From: Lentzea albidocapillata | GTDB lineage: Bacteria; Actinomycetota; Actinomycetes; Mycobacteriales; Pseudonocardiaceae | DNA: 64,000 nucleotides | Direction: 5' to 3' | Assembly (NCBI RefSeq): GCF_000719115.1 | Contig: NZ_JOEA01000014.1 | Coordinates: 496,001-560,000 of the forward strand | Shown here: positions 1-10,233 of the stretch, piece by piece | Layout: the number at the start of each line of letters is the position of its first letter | Position numbering within the stretch: position 1 is the first letter of the stretch | Translations under genes and position numbers: made by a program | Notes under the pieces: model-generated | Databases searched by the model: none | What the model was told of the DNA's origin: nothing | The model's input: only the letters and a program-made list of their open reading frames with translations

Positions 1-3000
1 GCGCCTCCCGCCGCCCAGACCGGGAAGACCTCCTCGACCAGCACGTCGAACGTCACCGCGGCGAGTTGCAGGAACCGGTCCTCCGGGCTCAGGCCGAACA
101 CCGCTACCGCCGGCACGGCGAAGCTCACCGCGTTGCCGTGCGTGCACATCGCACCCTTCGGTTCCCCGGTGGAGCCCGAAGTGTGGAAGACGTACGCCAG
201 GTTGCCCGCCACGAGCGGGACATCGGGATCGTCGTCGCCGAACGCGCCTGCCCCTGGCCGATCGATCTCCACCACATCAGCCGCGCCGGCGACGAGGTCA
301 CGGTGTCCGCTTTTCGTGACCAGCACCCGCGCACCGCTGCGATGGATGATCCCGGCGATCCGGTCCTGCGGCTGTCCGGGATCCACCGGTACGAACGCGC
401 CACCTGCCTTCAGGACACCGAGCAGCGCGACCATCAGCTCGGCGGAGCGGTCCAGGCAGACCACCACGCAGACGTCCGGACCGACACCGAGCGAGCGCAG
501 TTCGTGCGCCAACCGGTTCGCCCGCGCGTTCACCTCGCCGTAGGTGAGCTCGCCGAAGGCGCCGCCGATCGCGATCCGCGAAGGTTCCCGCGCGGCCCAC
601 TCCTCGAACGAACCGTGCAACGGCAGGTTCGGAACCGCGGTCTGCGCACCGCGGCTCAATTCCTCGACGACGGTCAGCCGGGCGTTCTCCGACAACAACG
701 GAAGCTCTCCCACACACAGGGTGGAACCAGCGGTCACCGCATCCAGCACAACGCGGAACTCGTCGGAAAACCGCTGCGCACCAAGGAGATCGAACAACTC
801 GGGGTCGAACTGAACCGACACCACGGCCTCTTCGGGGAAGTCGAGCACGGTGACGTCGAGGTCGAACTCGGTCGCCGTGAACCTCGTCTCCGGCGGATGT
901 ACGGTGACATCCCCGCTGACGATCGGTGTCCGGTCGCCTTGCTCGTAGCTGAACATGATCTGGAAGACGGGGTGCCGCCCCGCCAGCCGTTCCGGCCGCA
1001 ACTCCTCCACCAGCCGGTCGAACGGGACGTCCTGGTGGTCCAACGCGTTGACCACCCCGGCACGCACCTGCTCCAGCACGTCGCCGAAGTCGCCGGACCA
1101 CTCCGGACGCACCCGGACCACCACGGTGTTCACGAAGCAGCCCACAACGTCCTCGAGCGCATGCCCGCCGCGGCCCCACACCGGCATGCCCACCACGAGG
1201 TCTTCCGCACCGGAGCGCCGCGACAACAGGACGGACAGCACCGACAACAACACCATGCTCGGCGTCACGCCGTTGACACGTGCGTACTCCACCATCCGCC
1301 GATGCAACCGACCGTCCACTGTGAACTCGTGGACACCGCCGGCAGCAAGTTCGGCGACCAGCGCACGGTCCTGCGGGAGCGGCAACAGCTCGGGTGCACC
1401 CGCGAGGTGGTCGAGCCAGTAGCCGAGCTGCTCCCGGACCAGCTGCCGGGCATCTGCACCGCGCTCCCACACCGCGTGGTCCACGACCTGAACGGGCAGC
1501 TCCGGCAACCCGGCCTCGATCCCGTCGACAACCTCGCGGTACAACGCCACCAGGTCCCGCACCACGACCCCGGCCGACCACCCGTCGAAGACCAAATGGT
1601 GCACCACGAGCAGCAGCACGAACTCATCCACGCCGACCCGGACCACGCGCACCCGGAAGACACCCTCGTCCAGCCTGAACCCGCGGCGCCCCTCTTCCGC
1701 CGCCACACCGCGCAACTCGGCGTCGTCCAGTGCCCGCTCGACGTCGATCACGCACTCGACCTGGGTCCCGGGCAGGACCACCTGCAGCGGACCGTCGGTG
1801 AACACGGTCCGCAGTGCCTCGTGCCGCGCGACCAGCCGGCTCAGCGCGGCGCGCAGGCCGTCCTGCTCCAGCGCACCGACCCACCGGATCTCGCACACCA
1901 CGTTGTGCACACCCGAATCCGGCGCGGCACGTTCGACGAACCACATCCGGCGCTGCGCCGACGACAACGGGAATCCCTCGGCGCCACGATCCGCCGCGAG
2001 CACGTCACGGCTCGGACGCGGGCCACGATCGTGCTGCGTGGCAAGAAGTGCGGCGGTACCGGCGATCGTCGGGTCGGCGAAGAAGTCCGAGAGCGCGATG
2101 TCGGCGCCGAGCACCTGCCGGATACGCGCGACCAGCTGGTAGGTGAGCAGGGAATGACCGCCGAGCTGGAAGAAGTTGTCCTGCGGGCCGACGGCCGTGA
2201 CGCCGAGCAGCTCGCACCACAACGCGGCCAGCCGTTCCTCCACCGGTGTGAGCGGACGGTCGGCAACCGACGCGTGCGCGGTGGGCGTGGGCAGCGCCGC
2301 GCGGTCGATCTTGCCGTGCGGCGTCACCGGCAGCCGGTCCAGCACGGTGACCGTGGCGGGAACCATGTGCGCGGGCAGTCGGGCGGCAGCGTGCCGCACC
2401 AGATCCACGACGGTGACTCCGAGATCTCGAACGGCGACATAGGCGTCCAGATGTTGCTGCCCACCGACGTCCGTGCGGGTCGTGACGAACGCACGGGTAA
2501 CGTCCTGATGCCTCTCCAGCACGTTTTCGATCTCACCCGGTTCGATCCGGTGACCCCGGATCTTGAGCTGGTCGTCGGACCGGCCGCAGAACACGACCTC
2601 CCCGGCGGAGGTCCAGCGAGCGCGGTCACCCGTGCGGTACAGCCGGCCACCCTGACCGAACGGGTCCGGGACGAAACGTTCGGCGGTCAGCGCGGGCTGG
2701 TTGACGTACCCCCGGCCCGTGCCCGGACCACCCAGGTACACCTCGCCGACCACGCCGATCGGAACCGGGTTCAGGAAGGCGTCGACGATGTACACGGTGG
2801 CGTTCGGGAACGGCCGCCCGATCGGCACTTCCCCACCGCCGAAGTCGGTGACGCCGTCATCCCGCAGGCACGTGCTCGTCACCGAGGTTTCGGTGAGACC
2901 GTAGACGTTGACGGTCGTCCTGCCGTGGTCACGCCACCTCGACCACACATCGGGGTCGACTCGCTCGGTGCCTACCAGCAACAGCCGGAACAACTCCGGC

Positions 3001-5162
3001 AGGCGATCCTCGCCGTGGTCCAGATGGTCGACGAGCACGGTCCAGTACGCGGCCGGCAACTCACACGCCGTGATCCCGCGCCGCGCCAGCAGGTCCAGGA
3101 ACGCCTCCGGGGTGAGCACCGACAGGTCCTGGTCCGCGAGCACCACCGCACCGCCCGCGGTCCAGACCGGGAACACCTCCTCGACGAGTACGTCGAAGGT
3201 GGCGGCGGCCAGCTGGAGGAAGCGGTCCCCGGAGACCAGACCGAACGCGGGCACCGCGGCGACCGCGAAGCTGACGGCGTTGCCGTGCGTGCACATCGCG
3301 CCTTTCGGTTCCCCGGTCGAGCCCGAGGTGTGGAACACGTACGCCAGATTTCCGGCGGACAGCGGCACATCCTGATTCCGGTCGCTGAACCGGCCGGGCC
3401 CCGGCCGGTCGATCCGGATCACCTCGTCGACGTCACCGAAGATGTCGCCGGTCCCGGTCGTGGTGATGCCGAACCGGATGCCGGCGCGCGTCGTCATCCT
3501 GGTGATCCTGTCCCGCGGTTGTCCGGGATCCACCGGTGCGAACGCGCCGCCCGCCTTCAGCACGCCCAGCAGCGCCACCATCAGGTCGGCGGACCGGGGC
3601 AACCCGACCGCGACCAGCACGTCCGGTCCGACGCCGAGCGACCTCAGCTCGTGGGCCAACCGGTTCGCCCGCGCGTTGACCTCACCGTACGTGAGTTCGG
3701 TGTCCCCGCACGCGACCGCGATGCGCTCCGGTTCCAGCGTCGCCCAGTACTCGAACAAGCCGTGCAGCGGGACGTCCGGGATCGCGATCCCGGCGCCCTT
3801 GCTCACCTGGTCGAGGAGCGAGCGGCGGGCGGCGTCCGACAACATCGGCAGCTCGCCGACGCACGCGTCCGTACCGGCCAGCACCGCTCCCAGCACGGCG
3901 CGGAACTCGTCGGACAGCCGCCCCACACTGTCACGCCCGAACAGCGACGCGTCGAACCGCACCGAAACGGCGACCTCGTCGGAGAAATCGACGACGGTGA
4001 TGTCCAGATCGCAGCCCGTGTCCGCCTGCAACGCCTCGCTGGGACCGTGGACCTCGAACCTGTTGCCCGTCAAGGGCTTCCGTGATCGTCGTTCGTAGCT
4101 GTACATCACCTGGAACAACGGGTGGTGCCCGGCCCGCCGCTCGGGCCGCACCTCCTCCACCAGCCGGTCGAACGGAACCGCCTGGTGATCCATCCCGTCG
4201 ATGACGCCCGCGCACACCTGGTCCAGCACATCGTCGAACCCACCGGTCCACTCCGGACGCACCCGGACCACGACCGTGTTCGCGAAGCAGCCCAGCACCC
4301 CCTCGGCGGAGCGACCCTGCCTGCCCCACACCGGCATACCGACCAGCACGTCGTCGACGCCGGCCCGGCGCGACAACACCACGGACAACACCGACAACAA
4401 CACCATGCTCGACGTCGCGGCGTTGACCCGCGCGTACTCCGCGAGCGACTGAACCGTACTGCTGTCCAACGAGAAGCCGAAGGTGTCCGGCATGCGGCCC
4501 GTGTCAGCCCGTGGGCGTTCCGCGACGAGAGGCAACACACTCGGTGCGTCAGCGAGATAGTCGAGCCAGTAGCCGAGCTGCTCCTGCACCACCGCCTCAC
4601 CGGCCTCACTTCGCTCCCACACGGCGTGATCCACCACCCGCACGGACAACGCGGGCAGCTCGGCCGGAACCCCGTCGACGATCTCGCGGTACAACGCGAC
4701 CAGATCCCGCACCAGTACCCCGGCGGACCACCCGTCGAAAACCAGGTGGTGCACCACGAACAACACCGCGAACTCGTCCACGCCGGTCCGGAGCACCCGC
4801 ACCCGGAACAGGCTCTCGTCCAACGAGAAGCCGCGCTGCCCCTCCGCCAGGATCACGGCACGCAGCTCACCGTCGTCCACCACCCGGTCGACGTCAGCGA
4901 CGCAGTCGATGTCCGCCTCGGGCCGGACCACCTGCGCCGGCGCGTCCGTGAAGACCGTCCGCAGCACCTCATGGCGCGCGACCACCCCGCGCAGTGCCGT
5001 TCGTAGTGCCTCGGGCACCAGCTCGCCGGCCCATCGGATCTCGGACACGACGTTGTACGCGCCCGCCTCTGGTGACACGCTCTCGGCGAACCACATCCGG
5101 CGCTGGGCCGACGTCAGCGGGAACCCGGTGGCGTCACGATCGGCCACGACCAGCTCATCCAT
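1..5162 (-). CDS. NRPS, C-A-T-C-A..., partial at window edge
   Basis: Non-ribosomal peptide synthetase read from 5162 down and cut by the window edge after about 1,720 residues. Visible order: condensation domain (about 12-440, HHLVFDGWS), adenylation domain (about 465-960, HTSGSTGEPKG near 611), thiolation domain (GGHSL serine near 1004), second condensation domain (about 1045-1480, HHLVFDGWS near 1188) and the start of a second adenylation domain (HTSGSTGEPKG near 1662). A first domain of C type fits an elongation protein that receives a chain from a partner. ATG at 5162 has AGAGG about 10 bases upstream and lies 12 bp after the previous stop. In both A domains the position-235/236/239 residues read D-V-E, from FDVLVEEVF, so I do not predict the substrate. 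Domain calls are firm; the remaining modules and any release domain lie outside. Confidence 0.95.
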   Translation of the reverse strand, partial: MDELVVADRDATGFPLTSAQRRMWFAESVSPEAGAYNVVSEIRWAGELVPEALRTALRGVVARHEVLRTVFTDAPAQVVRPEADIDCVADVDRVVDDGELRAVILAEGQRGFSLDESLFRVRVLRTGVDEFAVLFVVHHLVFDGWSAGVLVRDLVALYREIVDGVPAELPALSVRVVDHAVWERSEAGEAVVQEQLGYWLDYLADAPSVLPLVAERPRADTGRMPDTFGFSLDSSTVQSLAEYARVNAATSSMVLLSVLSVVLSRRAGVDDVLVGMPVWGRQGRSAEGVLGCFANTVVVRVRPEWTGGFDDVLDQVCAGVIDGMDHQAVPFDRLVEEVRPERRAGHHPLFQVMYSYERRSRKPLTGNRFEVHGPSEALQADTGCDLDITVVDFSDEVAVSVRFDASLFGRDSVGRLSDEFRAVLGAVLAGTDACVGELPMLSDAARRSLLDQVSKGAGIAIPDVPLHGLFEYWATLEPERIAVACGDTELTYGEVNARANRLAHELRSLGVGPDVLVAVGLPRSADLMVALLGVLKAGGAFAPVDPGQPRDRITRMTTRAGIRFGITTTGTGDIFGDVDEVIRIDRPGPGRFSDRNQDVPLSAGNLAYVFHTSGSTGEPKGAMCTHGNAVSFAVAAVPAFGLVSGDRFLQLAAATFDVLVEEVFPVWTAGGAVVLADQDLSVLTPEAFLDLLARRGITACELPAAYWTVLVDHLDHGEDRLPELFRLLLVGTERVDPDVWSRWRDHGRTTVNVYGLTETSVTSTCLRDDGVTDFGGGEVPIGRPFPNATVYIVDAFLNPVPIGVVGEVYLGGPGTGRGYVNQPALTAERFVPDPFGQGGRLYRTGDRARWTSAGEVVFCGRSDDQLKIRGHRIEPGEIENVLERHQDVTRAFVTTRTDVGGQQHLDAYVAVRDLGVTVVDLVRHAAARLPAHMVPATVTVLDRLPVTPHGKIDRAALPTPTAHASVADRPLTPVEERLAALWCELLGVTAVGPQDNFFQLGGHSLLTYQLVARIRQVLGADIALSDFFADPTIAGTAALLATQHDRGPRPSRDVLAADRGAEGFPLSSAQRRMWFVERAAPDSGVHNVVCEIRWVGALEQDGLRAALSRLVARHEALRTVFTDGPLQVVLPGTQVECVIDVERALDDAELRGVAAEEGRRGFRLDEGVFRVRVVRVGVDEFVLLLVVHHLVFDGWSAGVVVRDLVALYREVVDGIEAGLPELPVQVVDHAVWERGADARQLVREQLGYWLDHLAGAPELLPLPQDRALVAELAAGGVHEFTVDGRLHRRMVEYARVNGVTPSMVLLSVLSVLLSRRSGAEDLVVGMPVWGRGGHALEDVVGCFVNTVVVRVRPEWSGDFGDVLEQVRAGVVNALDHQDVPFDRLVEELRPERLAGRHPVFQIMFSYEQGDRTPIVSGDVTVHPPETRFTATEFDLDVTVLDFPEEAVVSVQFDPELFDLLGAQRFSDEFRVVLDAVTAGSTLCVGELPLLSENARLTVVEELSRGAQTAVPNLPLHGSFEEWAAREPSRIAIGGAFGELTYGEVNARANRLAHELRSLGVGPDVCVVVCLDRSAELMVALLGVLKAGGAFVPVDPGQPQDRIAGIIHRSGARVLVTKSGHRDLVAGAADVVEIDRPGAGAFGDDDPDVPLVAGNLAYVFHTSGSTGEPKGAMCTHGNAVSFAVPAVAVFGLSPEDRFLQLAAVTFDVLVEEVFPVWAAGG

Positions 5163-5174
5163 CTGCAGAACCTC

Positions 5175-6155
5175 TCAGATCCGTTGCCGCACAGTGGTAG
5201 TGCGGGAAAGGCGCGCCGCCGCGCCGAACACCACATCGGGTGTGACGCCGCAAGCGGGCTGTGCGTCGAGCTCGGCGTCCGCGAGATAGCGGGAAGACGC
5301 CGAAGCGGGCGCGCAGACGTGCAGCAGGGGGATGCCGTGCCTGCGCCGCCACAGGTCCAGGTTCCGGTTGCTGACCGGTCCGGCCCCGGTGACGATGACC
5401 AGCCGCACAGTGGCGGGCACACGCCAGGGGCGCGTGCCGGACATGCCGGCGAGCACCGACCAGGCCTGCGCCCGCAACGTGACCACGGTGGCCTTGGACG
5501 CCCTTGCGTGGTCGAGGAACACCGCGACATCCCTGGTGCACCGGTCGTCCTGAGCGAGTGCGACCGTTCCGCCGCGCAGCAACACCGGAACGATCTCCTC
5601 GAACACGCTCGGGTCCGCGGTGTCCGCGGTGGTCAGCACGACATCGCCGGAGGTGAGAGCCAGCTCGTCCGCAACCTTCGAGGTCAGCGCGTGCAATCCG
5701 GGACCGGTGACCAGACGCCCGCGCGTCACCGCGGAGCCCTTGTCACGCCACACCGCAACGCCGGCGGGGCGCGACGTCACGGAAAGGCCGGAAAGGACGT
5801 CGACGACCGGGGGATCCTCGATGCTCAGCGCGTGACTCGGCATCGGAACGGTCACCGCACCCGCACGGAGTGTTCCGATCAGCGCTACCACCAGGTGCCA
5901 GGACGAGCTCAGCCGGACACCCGCGACCGCGTCGTCGGCAAGGTCCAGGGCACGGACGCGATCCGCGAAGTGCCACGCGTACCCGTCGAGTTCCGCGTAG
6001 CTGAGGCGGTGGGTGCCGTCAACGACCGCGATCGCTCGCGGGCTGGCCTCCGCAAGACGGCTGATGGCCGCGTCGACGCTGTTCGGCGGCACCGCGGTCA
6101 CGGCATCGAGCTCTTCGGCGACCAAACGGGCCTGCCGCATGCCGCTACGAGTCAC
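5175..6155 (-). CDS. stand-alone degenerate adenylation-domain fragment
   Basis: 326-residue protein resembling the N-terminal subdomain of an NRPS adenylation domain. The first core motifs are recognisable (LSYAELD near 50, LRAGAVTVPM near 96, then SVFEEIVPVLLRGGTVAL near 210). The ATP-binding TSGSTGxPKG loop is missing between them, YGxTE is replaced by HVCAPASAS, and motifs A6-A10 and the C-terminal subdomain are absent. It should therefore not adenylate anything. GTG at 6155 overlaps the stop of the upstream NRPS by 11 bp, and the next NRPS starts 12 bp after this stop, so all three are probably translated together. It may be a decaying remnant, but an intact 326-codon frame held between two NRPS genes also fits a structural or regulatory role. 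Family assignment is moderately sure; function unknown. Confidence 0.75.
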   Translation of the reverse strand: MTRSGMRQARLVAEELDAVTAVPPNSVDAAISRLAEASPRAIAVVDGTHRLSYAELDGYAWHFADRVRALDLADDAVAGVRLSSSWHLVVALIGTLRAGAVTVPMPSHALSIEDPPVVDVLSGLSVTSRPAGVAVWRDKGSAVTRGRLVTGPGLHALTSKVADELALTSGDVVLTTADTADPSVFEEIVPVLLRGGTVALAQDDRCTRDVAVFLDHARASKATVVTLRAQAWSVLAGMSGTRPWRVPATVRLVIVTGAGPVSNRNLDLWRRRHGIPLLHVCAPASASSRYLADAELDAQPACGVTPDVVFGAAARLSRTTTVRQRI

Positions 6156-9100
6156 TTGCCGGCCGCTGTCGGAGGGCGACCGCGCCGATGAACCGCTGCA
6201 GTGCGCCGGCCAGGTCTCCGGCGAACGGTTCGCGCAGCATCGAGTAGTGGTCGCCCTCGACCGGGACGAACATCAGGTCCGCACAGATGTTCTGCCACAA
6301 CGTGTTCGGTGCGCCGGCGGCCGGGGCGAACAGCGCGGTCGGCACCGTGATCGTGCCCGCCATGGTGTGCGAATGAATCGCGTCGATGCTGGAGGTGAAG
6401 CGGTAGAACGCTTCCGGGACGTCATCGGCGCCGCGGTACCGGTCGGCCAGCGACGTCCGGGCGACGTGGTCCGCCACCACGGACAACGCCTCGGTCTCCG
6501 TGAGCCCGTCCAGAGTCCGGGGCGCAATCTCCAGCGGGCACTGGGCAGAGGCTTCGAGGTCCTCGATGAAGGCCGCCATGCGGTCGGTGGAGGCTTCCTG
6601 CGCGATGTCGTCGGGCGACGCCGGGTCGAGCAGAACCAGCCCCGCCGGAGCACGGCCGTTCTCGTGCAGCACCCGGACCGTCTCCGCCGCCACCAGGCCT
6701 CCCAGCGACCAGCCGCCCAGCAGGTACGGCTCGTCCGGCCAGTCTCCCAACGCCGTCGCGCAGTGCTTGGCGAGTCCGGATATCCCGTCCCGGACGTCGG
6801 CTGGAGGATGGTGCGAAAGGCCGTACACCGACGTCTCGTTCGTCAACGCTCGGGTGACGTCCTGATAGCTGAAGAGGTTTCCGCCGGATCCGGGTAGGAG
6901 CAGAAGCGGGAGATCACCCGCGGCGGCGCGCAGCGTGGCCCAGTCCGGACCTGCGGCGTCCCGGGTCACGGCGACGGCGATGCGCGCGGCCGTTCGTTCC
7001 TGCAACACCAGCACGGGATCGACCCTCCTGGGCGTGCCCAGCCTGCTCTCCAGCTCGTGTGCGAACCTGACCGCGGCCAGTGAGTGGCCACCGAGTTCGA
7101 AGAAGTCCTCGTGCGGACCGGCATCCGGGCTGTCGAGTACCGCTCGCAGGACATCAAGCACCACGCGCTGTCCCTCTGTCAGGTCGCGGTCGTCGGGCGT
7201 GCGAGCCGAGACGTCAGGACGCGCGGTGATCTCAGCCAGCAGCTTGCTGTCGACCTTGCCGTTCGCGGTCAGGGGCAGAGCCGGAACCAGGATGATCCTG
7301 GCCGGAACCAGGTACTCCGGCACGAGCCTGCTCAGCTCTGCCCGCAGGTTCCCGGCCGTGACCTGTTCCCTGACCACCACGTAAGCCGAGATCTGACCCT
7401 CTCCGAGGCCATCATTGAAGTCCACATAGGACTGGGTGACGGCGGCGATCCGGTCGACGGCGTTCTTCACCTCGCCGAGCTCGACCCGATGGCCCCGAAT
7501 CTTCACCTGGTCGTCGTTGCGGCCGACGAACTCCAGTTCGTGCTCTCCGGTCCACCGGGCCAGGTCACCCGACCGGTAGAGCCGAGCACCGGGCACCGTG
7601 CCGAACGGGTCGGGCACGAACCGGCTCGCGGTCAGGCCGGGCTGGTCGTGGTAGCAGCGAGCCACTCCCGCACCACCGACGTGGATCTCTCCTACGATGC
7701 CGATCGGCACATGCCTGCCCTCCGGGTCCAGCACGTGCACGGAGACGTCGCTCAGCGGGCGCCCGATCGGCGAGCGTGAGGTGCCGCGCAGGCTGCCGGC
7801 ATCGAGCACCCGATGAGTGGTGTGCACGGTCGTCTCGGTGATGCCGTACATGTTCACCAGCCGAGGGATTCGTTGCTCTGGTTCGCTCAGCCACGGTGCC
7901 AGGCTCGGCAGGTCCACGGCCTCGCCACCGAAGACCACGATCCTCAGGTCCAGATCCGCGGCCGAGACACCACTGCGGCCGAACTCCGTCATCAGGGAGG
8001 CGAACGCGCTCGGCGTTTGGGCCAGAGCGGTCACCGACTCCTCGCGCAGCAGCCGCACCAGGCTCGCCGGTGATCGCGCGACGTCGTCCGGCACCACGAC
8101 CAGGCGGCCGCCGTGCAACAGGGCGGACCACATCTCCCAGACCGAGAAGTCGAACGAGTACGAATGGAACAACGTGCTGACGTCCGCCGGGGAGAAGCGC
8201 ATGTCGTCCGAAGTGGACTCGAACAGCCGGACGACATTGGCATGGGACACCAGCACGCCCTTCGGCTGCCCGGTCGACCCCGAGGTGTACATCAGATAGC
8301 ACAGACCATCCGGATGGACCGCCGCGGACGTGAACGGCTCACTACCGGTCGCGTCCGTCTCCCCGATGTCCAGCACCTCGACGTCGGCGAGCGAGGTGTA
8401 CCGGCCGGCCAGCACCGCATCGGACAGCAGCAGACGCGCACCGCTCCGGCGGACGAGGGACGTGAGACGGTCCTCGGGATGCCGCGGATCCAGTGGCAGA
8501 TAACCCGATCCGGCCTTCAGCACGGCGAGGATCCCCACGATGAGCTCGACCGATCGTGGCAGCGACACCGCGACGACGTCCTCCGGTCCGGCTCCGGCGC
8601 GGCGCAGCCGGCGGGCCACCTGGCCGGCCCACCGGTCGAGCTCTGCGTAGGTGAGATGCCGCTCGCCGCAGGACACCGCGATCGAGCCGGGCCGGGCCCG
8701 CGCCTGCCGCTCGAACAGGGCGTGCAGGGACTCGGCGGGAGGGGGTACGGCCCTGGCAGGGCCACTGAGCTCGGTGATCAGCTGTTCCGTCGCGTTGCCG
8801 ACGAGCGTCGACTCCCGCATCGGACTCGCCGACGAGCCCACGCCCGATGCCAGCACGACCTTGAAGGTGTCGAGCAGTGTCCCGGCATGCTCAGCGGTCA
8901 CCACCGTGGGATCGAACTCCAGCCGCGCGTGCAGGGTGCGGCCTGCCACCGAGACGAACAGCAGCAGATCGACCTTCGCGGCACCGGTGTCGACGTGCTC
9001 GAACGGATGGAAGGTGACATCCGGCAGCCGCACTGGCGTCGGGTCGTCGTTGCTATAGGCGAACATCACCTGGAACAACGGGGTTCGCTTCCCGATCCGC

Positions 9101-10188
9101 TCGGGCCTGACCCTGTCGACCACCTTGTCGAGAGGCACGTCCTGGTGCGCAAGACAGCGGAACAGGGTGTCACGCACCTGGGCGACCAGCCCTGCGAAAC
9201 CGGCGCCGTGGTCTACCGCGACCGGGACCGGGATCGTGTTGACGAACAGGCCCATGACGTCGTCGTAGACCGAGTCCTGCCGGTTCGAGACCGGTGTACC
9301 GATGATCACGTCATGGGTGTTCGTGAGCGACGACAGCGTGGCTGCCCATGCGCTGAGCAACACGACGAACGAGGTCGCGCCCTGGCTGCGAGCCACTGCG
9401 TCGACACCGTCCAATGTGGATTCGTCGAGGATCGTCCCGACCGAGTTACCGGCGGCCAGGACGGACCTGGGACGTGCCCACTCCTGGGGTAGGTCGAACA
9501 CCGGTGACACGCCGCTCAGCACGTGCTCCCAGAAATCGAGGCCTTCCTCGAACCGCCCGGTGTGCGCGCGGCGCCGCTCCAGTCTCGCGTAGTCCGCATA
9601 ACGGGCCCGCGGCGGTGACGGAGGAGAGTCGCCGTACCGGCGTGCCCGGTAGAACGCCACCAGGTCCTGGTGCAGAAGCTCGGCCGAACGGTCGTCGAAC
9701 GCAATGTGGTGGATGTCGATGTAGAGGACGTGCAGCCCGGCGGCCATGCGCACCAACCGCGCTCGAAGCGGTGGTTCCGCCAGGTCGAAAGGCTCAGGTG
9801 GAGCACTGACCACTGTGGACAGTTCCTGGGCGCCCGAGCAGTCCACCACCACGACGTCGAGGTCATGCTGGTCCGCGACGACCTGGATCGGACTGCCGGC
9901 GAGAGAGACGATCCTGGTGCGCAGCGCCTCATGGCGCACCACGACGTCCTTGATCGCGCCGACCAGGTCAGCCACCACGACATCGCCCTCGATGGCCAGC
10001 GTCATCGGCACGTTGTACGCCGGCGAACCAGGTTCCAGCTGGGTGAGAACCCACATGCGTTCCTGTGCGAACGACAGAGGTGCGATGCCCTCCGCCGTCA
10101 CCGACCCGTTCCCGATCCTCGCCAGCACCTCATGCCGCCGGTCGGGTGGCATGGACTCGATCCGGGCGAGCAGGTCGTCCTGTCCCAT
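6145..10188 (-). CDS. NRPS, C-A-T-TE termination module
   Basis: 1,347-residue single-module synthetase: condensation (about 35-470), adenylation (about 485-985, YTSGSTGQPKG near 632, LTANGKVDSK near 977), thiolation (FFELGGHSL near 1034) and thioesterase (about 1090-1340, GWSLGG nucleophile motif near 1159). The condensation motif reads HHIAFDDRS, with Asp where Gly is usual after the catalytic HHxxxD. Aligning the A-domain pocket by eye to GrsA gives D-F-W-A-V-G-M-V-H-K, closest to the threonine code DFWNIGMVHK; threonine or a near analogue is an inference. The TE implies this protein loads the last residue and releases the peptide, although its gene precedes the other NRPS. ATG at 10188 has a GGAGAGG site and lies 45 bp after the oxygenase gene. 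Confidence 0.95.
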   Translation of the reverse strand: MGQDDLLARIESMPPDRRHEVLARIGNGSVTAEGIAPLSFAQERMWVLTQLEPGSPAYNVPMTLAIEGDVVVADLVGAIKDVVVRHEALRTRIVSLAGSPIQVVADQHDLDVVVVDCSGAQELSTVVSAPPEPFDLAEPPLRARLVRMAAGLHVLYIDIHHIAFDDRSAELLHQDLVAFYRARRYGDSPPSPPRARYADYARLERRRAHTGRFEEGLDFWEHVLSGVSPVFDLPQEWARPRSVLAAGNSVGTILDESTLDGVDAVARSQGATSFVVLLSAWAATLSSLTNTHDVIIGTPVSNRQDSVYDDVMGLFVNTIPVPVAVDHGAGFAGLVAQVRDTLFRCLAHQDVPLDKVVDRVRPERIGKRTPLFQVMFAYSNDDPTPVRLPDVTFHPFEHVDTGAAKVDLLLFVSVAGRTLHARLEFDPTVVTAEHAGTLLDTFKVVLASGVGSSASPMRESTLVGNATEQLITELSGPARAVPPPAESLHALFERQARARPGSIAVSCGERHLTYAELDRWAGQVARRLRRAGAGPEDVVAVSLPRSVELIVGILAVLKAGSGYLPLDPRHPEDRLTSLVRRSGARLLLSDAVLAGRYTSLADVEVLDIGETDATGSEPFTSAAVHPDGLCYLMYTSGSTGQPKGVLVSHANVVRLFESTSDDMRFSPADVSTLFHSYSFDFSVWEMWSALLHGGRLVVVPDDVARSPASLVRLLREESVTALAQTPSAFASLMTEFGRSGVSAADLDLRIVVFGGEAVDLPSLAPWLSEPEQRIPRLVNMYGITETTVHTTHRVLDAGSLRGTSRSPIGRPLSDVSVHVLDPEGRHVPIGIVGEIHVGGAGVARCYHDQPGLTASRFVPDPFGTVPGARLYRSGDLARWTGEHELEFVGRNDDQVKIRGHRVELGEVKNAVDRIAAVTQSYVDFNDGLGEGQISAYVVVREQVTAGNLRAELSRLVPEYLVPARIILVPALPLTANGKVDSKLLAEITARPDVSARTPDDRDLTEGQRVVLDVLRAVLDSPDAGPHEDFFELGGHSLAAVRFAHELESRLGTPRRVDPVLVLQERTAARIAVAVTRDAAGPDWATLRAAAGDLPLLLLPGSGGNLFSYQDVTRALTNETSVYGLSHHPPADVRDGISGLAKHCATALGDWPDEPYLLGGWSLGGLVAAETVRVLHENGRAPAGLVLLDPASPDDIAQEASTDRMAAFIEDLEASAQCPLEIAPRTLDGLTETEALSVVADHVARTSLADRYRGADDVPEAFYRFTSSIDAIHSHTMAGTITVPTALFAPAAGAPNTLWQNICADLMFVPVEGDHYSMLREPFAGDLAGALQRFIGAVALRQRPASDS

Positions 10189-10233
10189 CGTTTCCTCTCC
10201 AGCCGGAGCACCGGCGACCGCGGCTCAGTGGAG

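Noticed and set aside
66..4085. Very long plus-strand open frame of 1,339 codons
   Set aside because: It is antisense to the NRPS gene, whose domain motifs are unmistakable on the minus strand; high-GC codon bias creates long mirror frames.
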